A stretch of 36,294 nucleotides of DNA from Bacteroidales bacterium. GTDB lineage: Bacteria; Bacteroidota; Bacteroidia; Bacteroidales; UBA1556. Shown piece after piece: positions 1 to 7,451 of the stretch. Location of the stretch: assembly GCA_023145955.1 (NCBI GenBank), contig JAGLDA010000111.1, positions 1 through 36,294 on the forward strand. Direction: 5' to 3'. The position numbers and the translations under genes are program-made. The notes beneath the pieces were generated by a model, which saw only the letters and a list, made by a program, of their open reading frames with translations, made no database searches and was not told the DNA's origin. The number at the start of each line of letters is the position of its first letter. The stretch's first letter is position 1.

Positions 1-195
1 CGCGGTGGAGGCTTTTTTTATGCCTGGGAAATATGGTTAGAAGAGTTGTGGGCAGTGGTATGACCTGACGTAATAGTCAGGATGCTAGCCCTAATAGTCA
101 ACGTCGTGGCTATTTGTATCAAAAGTATTTCTTTAATAGTTGAAGGCTTTTTTGTTAATAATATTACGTAATTTTTTAACTTAAAATAAGTACAT
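1..195. other. Leader region upstream of ligA; no gene called
   Basis: No coding region can be supported here. Bases 2-12 are GC-rich and run straight into seven T residues at 13-19, which looks like the 3' arm and U-tract of a terminator whose 5' arm would lie outside the window. A small perfect inverted repeat (CCTGAC, six-base loop, GTCAGG) sits at 64-81. Bases 30-115 look clearly less AT-rich than the rest of the window. All three forward frames are broken by stops, so at most the last few codons of an upstream gene could be present. Confidence 0.4.
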
Positions 196-198
196 TTG
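191..198 (+). promoter_or_regulatory. Bacteroidota -7 promoter element before ligA
   Basis: TACATTTG matches the Bacteroidota -7 consensus TAnnTTTG. No TTG was found at the expected -33 distance. Transcription would begin at about base 203, so the ATG at 196 would lie inside the promoter. This supports the ATG at 220 as the ligA start. Confidence 0.5.
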
Positions 199-219
199 TT
201 TCTTATCAATTTTTATAGA

Positions 220-2220
220 ATGGATCAACTTCAGGCAAAGCAACGTATTGATATTCTTACATCTGAGTTAGAAAATTATAATAATAGCTATTATAATAAA
301 TCGATAAGTCTGATTACTGATTTCGAGTTTGATGTTTTATTATTAGAACTTCAAGGGTTAGAAAAACAATACCCACAGTATGCTCATATTGATTCACCAA
401 CGCAGCGAGTGGGAGGCGATATTCAAAAAGATTTTACAACAGTAAAACATAAATACAGAATGTTATCGCTGGGGAATACATATTCCAAGGAAGATTTACA
501 AGATTTTGATTCTAGAGTACGCAAAGAAATAGATACATCTATTGAATATGTTTGTGAACTAAAATATGATGGATTAGCAATAGGTGTTAGATATCAGAAT
601 GGTATTATGACACAGGCTGTTACTCGTGGTGATGGAAGTCAAGGGGATGATGTAACTGCTAATGTGAAAACTATAAGAAGTATTCCATTAAAACTTAAAG
701 AAGGAGATTATCCTGCTGATTTTGAAATTAGAGGAGAAATAATTATGACTCTAAATGGCTTTGCTGAATTTAATAAAAAACGTAAAAAAATTGGTAAACA
801 AGAATTTGCAAATCCACGGAATGCGGCCTCGGGTAGTATTAAAATGCTTGATTCAAAAGAAGTAGCAAAACGGCCACTCGATGCTTATTTATATTATGTT
901 GTGGGTGATGATTTAAATCTATCAAATCATTATCAAAGTCTAGAAAAAGCTGCGGAATGGGGCTTTAAAGTATCCGACACATCTCGAAAAGTAAATAGTG
1001 TAGAAGAAATATTTGAATATATTAACTATTGGGATAAAGCAAGAAATGATCTTGATTTTGAGATTGATGGTATTGTAATAAAAGTAAATAATTTTGTTCA
1101 GCAAAAGCAATTAGGTTTTACTGCTAAATCACCTCGTTGGGCAATATCATATAAATTTAAAGCAGAGCAAGTTGTTGCAGAGCTACTTTCTATAGATTAT
1201 CAAGTTGGTAGAACTGGGGCAGTTACCCCAGTTGCAAATTTGAGCCCTATACAATTAGCTGGCACTACTGTAAAACGTGCTAGCCTTCATAATGCTGATA
1301 TAATAAAATCGTTAGACTTGCATTTTGGTGATTTTGTAAAAGTGGAAAAGGGCGGAGAGATAATTCCCAAAATAATAGGAGTAGAACTATCTAAAAGGAA
1401 AACTAATTCTAAGGAAGTAAATTTCATAACTCACTGTCCAGAATGCAATTCAGAGTTAGTAAGAGAGGAAGGTGAAGCTGCTTTTTATTGTCCAAATGTA
1501 TATCAGTGCCCTCCTCAGATAAAGGGAAATATAGAGCACTTTGTTGGTCGCAAAATGACGGATATAAATATGGGTGAAGCTACAGTAGCAGCTTTATTTG
1601 ATAAAAAGTTTGTTAGAAATGTCGCCGATTTATATGATCTTAAAGGGTCTGATTTGATTAAACTAGAAGGATTTAAACATAAATCTGTAACTAATCTATT
1701 GGAGAGTATTGAGAGTTCAAAAAGCACTCCTTTTGAGAGATTACTATTTGCATTAGGAATTAGATTTGTTGGTGAAACGGTTGCTAAAAAACTTGCCCAA
1801 CATTTCGAAAATATAGATATGATTAAGTCTGCGACATCAATGGAACTACTTATGGTTGATGATATTGGTGAGCGTATTGCAGAGAGCTTGATTGAATATT
1901 TTGCAAATCCAATTAATTTAGAAATAATAAAAAGATTACAAGATAGAGGCTTGCAATTTGAAATACAGAAAAACAGTGAATCATTTCCAGATTTATTGCA
2001 AGGCCAATCTTTTGTAGTAAGTGGTAAGTTTACAGTTTCTCGTGACGAGATTAAGCAAATAATTAGTAATTTTGGAGGTAAGGTTATAAGTGCTATTTCT
2101 AGCAAAACTGATTATGTATTGGCAGGAGATAAAATGGGGCCAGCAAAATTAAAAAAGGCTGAGAAATTAGAAATAAATATAATTTCGGAGGATGATTTTT
2201 ATAAATTAATTAATATTTAG
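220..2220 (+). CDS. ligA: NAD-dependent DNA ligase LigA
   Basis: This enzyme seals nicks in duplex DNA using NAD+ and joins Okazaki fragments and repair patches. The 666-residue product has the family's normal length. Residues 113-118 read ELKYDG, so K115 is the adenylated lysine, in the same position as in E. coli LigA. A four-cysteine zinc finger (CPEC ... CPNVYQC) lies near residues 405-430, followed by helix-hairpin-helix repeats and a C-terminal BRCT domain (about 590-666, with FGGKV). The ATG at 220 is preferred over the in-frame ATG at 196 because a -7 element lies at 191-198 and because family members begin just before the N-terminal helical Ia domain. The acyltransferase gene follows after two bases, which suggests cotranscription. 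Identification is secure. Confidence 0.98.
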   Translation: MDQLQAKQRIDILTSELENYNNSYYNKSISLITDFEFDVLLLELQGLEKQYPQYAHIDSPTQRVGGDIQKDFTTVKHKYRMLSLGNTYSKEDLQDFDSRVRKEIDTSIEYVCELKYDGLAIGVRYQNGIMTQAVTRGDGSQGDDVTANVKTIRSIPLKLKEGDYPADFEIRGEIIMTLNGFAEFNKKRKKIGKQEFANPRNAASGSIKMLDSKEVAKRPLDAYLYYVVGDDLNLSNHYQSLEKAAEWGFKVSDTSRKVNSVEEIFEYINYWDKARNDLDFEIDGIVIKVNNFVQQKQLGFTAKSPRWAISYKFKAEQVVAELLSIDYQVGRTGAVTPVANLSPIQLAGTTVKRASLHNADIIKSLDLHFGDFVKVEKGGEIIPKIIGVELSKRKTNSKEVNFITHCPECNSELVREEGEAAFYCPNVYQCPPQIKGNIEHFVGRKMTDINMGEATVAALFDKKFVRNVADLYDLKGSDLIKLEGFKHKSVTNLLESIESSKSTPFERLLFALGIRFVGETVAKKLAQHFENIDMIKSATSMELLMVDDIGERIAESLIEYFANPINLEIIKRLQDRGLQFEIQKNSESFPDLLQGQSFVVSGKFTVSRDEIKQIISNFGGKVISAISSKTDYVLAGDKMGPAKLKKAEKLEINIISEDDFYKLINI

Positions 2221-2222
2221 CT

Positions 2223-2783
2223 ATGAATTTTTCAGAAAGATTATTAAATTTATTTGGATGGAAGGCTGTAGTAAAGCTTGATGGTGAAATACCTAAAAAA
2301 GCTGTTGTTCTTACAGTTCCACATACTAGTTATTGGGACTTCTTTATAGGTTTTTTTACCTATAAGGCTTTAGGATTAAAAGCGCATTATTTAATAAAAC
2401 AAGAAGCTTTCTTTTTTCCTTTAGGATATATAATTAAAAGTATTGGTGGGATTCCGGTCCGTCGAGGAAAAAATAATGTGGTAAAAGATGTTGTTAAAGA
2501 AATGAATAATCATGAAAACTTTCTTTTAACCATTGCCCCAGAGGGAAAACGGACAGCTCAGAAAACATGGAAAACAGGCTACCATAGGATTGCCAAAGCG
2601 GCTAATGTACCTGTACTTGTGGGTTTTGTAGATTATAAGAGTAAAACATGTGGATTTGCTGCTACTTATAATGTGACTGATAATTTTGAAAAAGATACCA
2701 TTGAATTAATGAAAAATTATATTGGAATGGAGGGTAAAATTAAAGATGGTTTTTATTTACCTCCTGAAGTATTTAAGAAATAA
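2223..2783 (+). CDS. PlsC-like 1-acylglycerol-3-phosphate acyltransferase family protein
   Basis: The 186-residue product belongs to the PlsC/LPLAT acyltransferase superfamily, whose members transfer acyl chains to lysophosphatidate or related lipid acceptors at the cytoplasmic membrane. The catalytic HX4D motif is visible as HTSYWD (H34, D39), and the acceptor-binding EGxR-type motif is EGKR at 108-111 (context APEGKRT). IPVRRG at 78-83 is the intervening conserved block. It is shorter than canonical PlsC (about 240 residues) and lacks an obvious N-terminal membrane helix, as in the short phospholipid/glycerol acyltransferases common in Bacteroidota. It starts two bases after ligA, so the two are probably cotranscribed. 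The acyl acceptor cannot be told from sequence; lysophosphatidate, ornithine lipid and other acceptors are all possible. Confidence 0.85.
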   Translation: MNFSERLLNLFGWKAVVKLDGEIPKKAVVLTVPHTSYWDFFIGFFTYKALGLKAHYLIKQEAFFFPLGYIIKSIGGIPVRRGKNNVVKDVVKEMNNHENFLLTIAPEGKRTAQKTWKTGYHRIAKAANVPVLVGFVDYKSKTCGFAATYNVTDNFEKDTIELMKNYIGMEGKIKDGFYLPPEVFKK

Positions 2784-2829
2784 GTAATGCAATATTGTAA
2801 TTTGAAAGTAATAAATATAAAATAGATTT

Positions 2830-4362
2830 ATGTCACAAACGAAGAAAAAAACAGGAATATTACAGAAAATGCTTAATTGGACTGAGCGTGCTGGTAATGC
2901 TTTACCACACCCAGCAACATTATTTGCCTTATTTGCTTTAACGGCATTAGTGTTCTCTGCAATTGGGCATTACTTAGGCTGGGAGGCAATTCATCCAGGA
3001 ACCAATGAATTAATTAAGCCTGTAAATCTCCTTTCTCATGATGGTATTCATAGGATACTTTTAGAAATGGTTGATAATTTCACTGGTTTTGCTCCTTTGG
3101 GAATAGTATTAGTTGCTATGCTTGGAATAGGTATTGCTGAATATAGTGGTTTAATAAATTCTATAATTAGACTGTTGGTTTTGAAAGCACCTCCATCAAT
3201 GCTTACTTTTATTCTTGTGTTTTCTGGAATACTATCTAATGTTGCTTCAGATGTAGGGTATGTGCTACTAATCCCACTTGCGGGGGTTGTTTTTATGGCT
3301 GTTGGAAGGCATCCTATTGCTGGTATGGCCGCAGCTTTTGCTGGTGTTTCTGGTGGGTTTAGTGCTAATTTGGTTCTAGGAACTGTTGATCCTTTACTTG
3401 CTGGATTATCTACCGAAGCAGCTCATATTCTTGACCCTAATTACTCTGTAAATCCTACTGCAAATTATTATTTTATGGTAGTGTCTACTTTTTTAATAGC
3501 AGCTACAGGTACTTTTATTACTGATAAAGTTGTGGAGCCTCGCCTAGGAAAATATACTGGAGATATTGAAGATAATGAATCTTTTGAAAAACTTAACGCT
3601 AAGGAAAAAAAAGGCCTTTGGATGGCGCTTTTATCAATAGGTGTTATTACAGTAATTACTCTAATTGGTATTATTCCTGAAGATGGATTTTTTAGAGGTA
3701 CAGATGGTGGAGTCCTTACATCTCCACTTATAAAAGGAGTTGTTGCAATGCTATTTATTTCTGCTAGTTCGGCAGGATTAGCTTATGGTATTACTACTGG
3801 TAAATTTAAAAATGATGCGGATGTAATGAAAGGAATGGCTGTTTCAATGAAAACACTTTCTACATATATTGTATTAGTATTTTTTGCGGCGCAATTTGTT
3901 GCATATTTTAAATGGAGTAACCTAGGGATTATTCTTGCTGTAAAAGGGGCGAATGTTCTTATGTCTGCTGATATTGGGCTAATCCCTCTTATGATATTAT
4001 TTATCCTATTATCTGCAAGTATTAATATGCTTATGGGTAGTGCTTCTGCAAAATGGGCAATATTGGCTCCTATATTTATTCCTATGTTTATGATTATGGG
4101 ATATTCACCGGAACTTTCGCAGGTAGTTTATCGTATAGGTGATAGTGTTACAAACGTGATATCGCCAATGATGAGCTTCTTTGCATTGATAATAGCTTTT
4201 GTTCATAAATACGATTCCAAAGCTGGAATTGGAACTATTATTGCCACAATGGTTCCTTATTCTATGGCGTTTCTTTTTGTTTGGATTATATTGTTAGTTG
4301 GATGGTTATTACTAGGATTACCATTGGGTCCTGATGCTGGAATCCAATATATTATGAAATAA
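2830..4362 (+). CDS. AbgT-family transporter (p-aminobenzoyl-glutamate/antimetabolite)
   Basis: The 510-residue protein is polytopic, with roughly a dozen hydrophobic segments, and matches the AbgT family in length and signature stretches. The N-terminal ERAGNALPHPATLF and the re-entrant region with SNVASDVGYV and SGGFSANL are typical, and a second loop contains MLMGSASAKWAI. Characterised members include E. coli AbgT (uptake of p-aminobenzoyl-glutamate) and YdaH/MtrF, which export sulfonamide-type antimetabolites. Which activity this one has is not visible. It begins 46 bases after the acyltransferase and ends 12 bases before the glycosyltransferase, so it may be part of a loose operon. No folate gene is adjacent; the 5-formyl-THF cyclo-ligase at 35002 is far away. 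Confidence 0.9.
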   Translation: MSQTKKKTGILQKMLNWTERAGNALPHPATLFALFALTALVFSAIGHYLGWEAIHPGTNELIKPVNLLSHDGIHRILLEMVDNFTGFAPLGIVLVAMLGIGIAEYSGLINSIIRLLVLKAPPSMLTFILVFSGILSNVASDVGYVLLIPLAGVVFMAVGRHPIAGMAAAFAGVSGGFSANLVLGTVDPLLAGLSTEAAHILDPNYSVNPTANYYFMVVSTFLIAATGTFITDKVVEPRLGKYTGDIEDNESFEKLNAKEKKGLWMALLSIGVITVITLIGIIPEDGFFRGTDGGVLTSPLIKGVVAMLFISASSAGLAYGITTGKFKNDADVMKGMAVSMKTLSTYIVLVFFAAQFVAYFKWSNLGIILAVKGANVLMSADIGLIPLMILFILLSASINMLMGSASAKWAILAPIFIPMFMIMGYSPELSQVVYRIGDSVTNVISPMMSFFALIIAFVHKYDSKAGIGTIIATMVPYSMAFLFVWIILLVGWLLLGLPLGPDAGIQYIMK

Positions 4363-4374
4363 ATACAACAATAA

Positions 4375-6333
4375 ATGAAATTATCAGTAATAATAGTAAA
4401 CTATAATGTTGAGCATTTTTTGGAACAATGTATTGATTCTGCATTGGTGGCCTCACAAAATATTAGTACAGAAATTATTGTTGTTGATAATAATTCAGTA
4501 GATGGTTCTCTGAAAATGATGGCAGAGAAATTCCCTGAAATAACACTTATTGCTAATAAAGATAATAGAGGCTTTTCAAAGGCGAATAATCAAGGAATCA
4601 AAATTTCTAAGGGAGAGTATGTTCTGCTTTTAAATCCTGATACTATTGTTGAGGCTAATACTTTTGAGAAAACTGTGGCTTTTATGGATTCTCATCCTGA
4701 GGCTGGTGGATTGGGTGTAAAAATGTTGGATGGCAAAGGTAGATTCCTCCCAGAATCTAAAAGAGGGCTTCCTACTCCCCAGGCAGCATTTTTTAAGATG
4801 TTTGGGTTTTCTAAAATTTTTCCTAGGTCAAAGAAGTTCGCGGCTTATCATCAAGGGCACCTGAGTAATGATGAAACACATGAAGTAGAGATTCTTGCTG
4901 GTGCTTTCATGCTTATGCGCAAAACTACTCTTGATAAGGTTGGATTGCTGGATGAAGATTTTTTTATGTATGGTGAGGATATTGATCTTTCGTACCGAAT
5001 TATATTAGGAGGTTATAAGAATTACTATTTTCCTGAAACTCGTATTATCCATTATAAGGGAGAGAGTACTAAAAAAAATACAGTTAATTATGTATATGTG
5101 TTTTATAATGCTATGGTTATTTTTGCCAAAAAGCATTATTCAACAGAGAATGCTAAATTATTTAGTGTGCTTATTAATGCAGCAATTATTATGCGTGCTT
5201 TTGTTTCTATTATGGCAAGTTTCTTCCGTAAGATGGTGGAACCGACTATAGATTTTGTATTAATTAATGCAGCCCTTATAATTACTTCTGAGTATTGGGC
5301 AGAAATAATTTTTGGTGAGAGCCAGAAATATCCTGATTTTTTCCTTTTTCTTTTTATTCCTCTTATTGTAGGTTTCTGGCAAACAGTTATTTATTATGCT
5401 GGTGGATACTCAAAACCAGTTAAGATTTTTAGAATAATAATAGGTCAGTTAGTAGGAGTTTTATTATTGCTTGTTGCTTATTCATTATTGCCAGAAACAT
5501 ATCGTTTCTCAAGAGCAATTATACTTTTTGGATCGTTTATTTCTCCTCTAATAATGATTTTATGGAGATATATAGCTTATTTGTTTGGTTTTAGCAGCTT
5601 TAAATTTGGAACTGTAATTGCAAAGCGGATAGCAGTTGTAGGTAGTGATAATGAGGCTAGTAGAGTGCTTAAATTAATGAATGAACTAAATATAGAAGCT
5701 TCTTTTGTTTCTAAAATTATTCAGGATTCTGATTCTGATAAAAAAAATATGGATTCTGTTTTGGGTCTTGTTTCTCAATTAGAAGAGATTGTTAGAATTC
5801 ATAAAATTGATGAGCTAATATTTTGTGCTAAAGATTTTAAAGCAGCACAAATTATTGATATGATGACAACTTTGAAATTGCCAAATATGGAGTATAAAAT
5901 TGCCCCATCGGAAAGTATGTTTATCATTGGTTCAAATTCTATAAATACATCTAGCGATATTTATTTTGTAGAAATAAATGCTATAAATAAAGATTCTAAT
6001 AAGCGTTTTAAAAGGTTATTTGATTTTATAATAAGCATTTTCCTAATTTTACTTTATCCTTTATCATTCTTTATTTATAAAAAACCTTTACCTGCTTTTG
6101 CAAACTTTGTGCTGGTTTTATTAGGTTTGAGAACCTTTGTTGGCTTTGATAATTTGGATAATATTCAATTGCCCAAATTAAAGCCTAGTATCCTGCATCC
6201 TTCAGATATGTCTGATGATAAAAATAATAGTAAGGAAATTGAAAAATTAAACCTTGTGTATGCTAGAAGTTATAAGGTTAGTACCGATTTACTAATAATA
6301 AGTAAATCAATTAGAATTTTAGGTAATAAATGA
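4375..6333 (+). CDS. GT2 glycosyltransferase fused to degenerate phosphoglycosyl-transferase-like C-terminal half
   Basis: Residues 1-235 form a family 2 (GT-A) glycosyltransferase of the rhamnosyltransferase type: VIIVNYN at the start, VVDNNSVDGS at 37-45, NPDT at 87-90 as the metal/nucleotide site, and YGEDIDLSYR at 199-208. Residues 290-410 hold about four hydrophobic helices. Residues 417-530 look like the Rossmann-type domain (RIAVVGSDNEASR) found at the N-terminus of WcaJ-type polyprenyl-phosphate sugar transferases. Residues 543-652 resemble such a transferase with the middle removed: KRLFDFIIS at the membrane helix, then RTFVGFDN and YARSYKVSTDLLIISKSI, but no KFRSM-type block or catalytic Asp-Glu pair. 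It probably adds a sugar to a lipid-linked glycan at the inner membrane. The C-terminal half is presumably structural. The acceptor is unknown. Confidence 0.85.
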   Translation: MKLSVIIVNYNVEHFLEQCIDSALVASQNISTEIIVVDNNSVDGSLKMMAEKFPEITLIANKDNRGFSKANNQGIKISKGEYVLLLNPDTIVEANTFEKTVAFMDSHPEAGGLGVKMLDGKGRFLPESKRGLPTPQAAFFKMFGFSKIFPRSKKFAAYHQGHLSNDETHEVEILAGAFMLMRKTTLDKVGLLDEDFFMYGEDIDLSYRIILGGYKNYYFPETRIIHYKGESTKKNTVNYVYVFYNAMVIFAKKHYSTENAKLFSVLINAAIIMRAFVSIMASFFRKMVEPTIDFVLINAALIITSEYWAEIIFGESQKYPDFFLFLFIPLIVGFWQTVIYYAGGYSKPVKIFRIIIGQLVGVLLLLVAYSLLPETYRFSRAIILFGSFISPLIMILWRYIAYLFGFSSFKFGTVIAKRIAVVGSDNEASRVLKLMNELNIEASFVSKIIQDSDSDKKNMDSVLGLVSQLEEIVRIHKIDELIFCAKDFKAAQIIDMMTTLKLPNMEYKIAPSESMFIIGSNSINTSSDIYFVEINAINKDSNKRFKRLFDFIISIFLILLYPLSFFIYKKPLPAFANFVLVLLGLRTFVGFDNLDNIQLPKLKPSILHPSDMSDDKNNSKEIEKLNLVYARSYKVSTDLLIISKSIRILGNK

Positions 6334-6424
6334 CACTTAAAGAATTTATTATTATTGCGTAAGGCTATAAAACCCAATTAAATAGTTTATTAAGTTTTAT
6401 GTGAAAGTAGTAAACTTATTTTGT

Positions 6425-6432
6425 TAAATTTG
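6425..6432 (+). promoter_or_regulatory. Bacteroidota -7 promoter element before the outer-membrane barrel gene
   Basis: TAAATTTG fits TAnnTTTG. It ends three bases before the upstream in-frame start at 6435, which would therefore be untranscribed, and so supports the ATG at 6471. No clear -33 TTG was seen. Confidence 0.5.
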
Positions 6433-6470
6433 CATTGTTAAACTACACCACACAATTTCAGTTACAAAGT

Positions 6471-7361
6471 ATGAGAATTTATATATTATATATATTATTT
6501 TTTAGTTTTTTATTCATAAATTCTGATGTAAAATCTCAAAGTCATTATAGGTTTCAAGATCATTGGAACACTAGCTTCTTTGTTGGTACAACAAATTTTA
6601 GTGGCGATGTTTCTGATAATGCTAATAGTTTCAAAGATAATAATCCATTTAGTAAATATTTTTATCAAGACCGTCGTTTTGGATTAGGAATATATTTGGA
6701 TAAAATGTTTAATCCTTATTTTGGTATGAGAGGATTATTCATGTATGCATCAATGAAGAGCACTAAGGAGTCAGAAAAAATATATTTTACTGGTAATCTG
6801 TTTGAATATTCGCTTTCTGGCGTTTTTGATCTTACTAATACTTTTCTAGGCATAGACAAACGTAGGGAATATCAAGTATATGCATTCCTAGGTTTAGGGC
6901 TTACTGAAACTAAAAGTGAGCTGTTTAATTTAGTAAATGATACCCTAATTAATAGAGAAGGATATACTGTTGAAAAAGAGGGTAGAGGCGCTAAAAGATT
7001 AACTGAACTAGTGATGCCTATTGGTATTGGGGCAAGATACATAATTAATAAAAGTTTTTCTGTTTTTGGAGAATTTACTACACATATTGTTTTTAGCAAT
7101 AAAATTGATGCTTATCCTGTAGAAGGCACAGTTACAGAAAGACTTGGAATGATTAATGTAGGTGTTACTTATTATTTTAGGTTGCCTAGTCATTGGTCTT
7201 TTGGTAGAGGAAATATACGTTATAATGGTAAATCTAGTGACCCTTCAATTCGTGCTTTTAATAAGCGAAAACGTGTTGTTATGCAAACTAAGGCTCATAA
7301 AAAGGCTATGAAAAAGCGTAAAAAATATGGTAGGAAGCGTTCTCGTAAAAATCGCTGGTAA
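6471..7361 (+). CDS. Outer-membrane beta-barrel protein with a highly basic C-terminal tail (DUF6089-like)
   Basis: The 296-residue product begins with a signal peptide (MRIYILYILFFSFLFINSD, cleavage near VKSQS) and continues with alternating amphipathic strands typical of an eight-stranded outer-membrane barrel, for example YFGMRGLFMYAS, YQVYAFLGLGLTETK and MINVGVTYYFRL. It resembles the Bacteroidota DUF6089 group of porin-like proteins; that assignment is by recall, without a search. After the last strand (about residue 238) comes a tail of some 55 residues very rich in Lys and Arg, including KKAMKKRKKYGRKRSRKNRW at the extreme C-terminus. A tail this basic is unusual for a barrel and might contact LPS, peptidoglycan or nucleic acid. 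The start at 6471 rather than 6435 is chosen because of the promoter element and the signal peptide. The PorE-like gene follows. Confidence 0.7.
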   Translation: MRIYILYILFFSFLFINSDVKSQSHYRFQDHWNTSFFVGTTNFSGDVSDNANSFKDNNPFSKYFYQDRRFGLGIYLDKMFNPYFGMRGLFMYASMKSTKESEKIYFTGNLFEYSLSGVFDLTNTFLGIDKRREYQVYAFLGLGLTETKSELFNLVNDTLINREGYTVEKEGRGAKRLTELVMPIGIGARYIINKSFSVFGEFTTHIVFSNKIDAYPVEGTVTERLGMINVGVTYYFRLPSHWSFGRGNIRYNGKSSDPSIRAFNKRKRVVMQTKAHKKAMKKRKKYGRKRSRKNRW

Positions 7362-7409
7362 TTAATCCTAGTATATTCTTGTGAAATTTTTATGATTAAA
7401 ATATTGTCT

Positions 7410-7430
7410 CCGATAGCTATTGGGATCACC
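7410..7430. repeat. Dispersed GATAGCTATC palindrome, copy 1
   Basis: CCGATAGCTATTGGG is an imperfect palindrome and is followed by ATCACC. It matches a second copy at 10964-10984 at 17 of 21 positions. It lies between two genes, and the longer reading frame through it would encode an implausible N-terminal extension of the downstream signal peptide. Confidence 0.55.
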
Positions 7431-7451
7431 GAATTATTAAATATTGAAAAT

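Noticed and set aside
82..171. 29-codon hydrophobic reading frame upstream of ligA
   Set aside because: Too short, no start context and no recognisable family; likely chance.
196..219. In-frame upstream ATG of ligA
   Set aside because: It overlaps the -7 element at 191-198 and adds eight residues absent from the family; the ATG at 220 is preferred.
1515..2105. 196-codon minus-strand frame inside ligA
   Set aside because: Antisense shadow of the zinc-finger, HhH and BRCT region of ligA; low-complexity Ser/Leu/Ile composition.
7392..7451. Longer N-terminus for the PorE-like protein
   Set aside because: It would translate the dispersed palindrome and bury the signal peptide 20 residues in.
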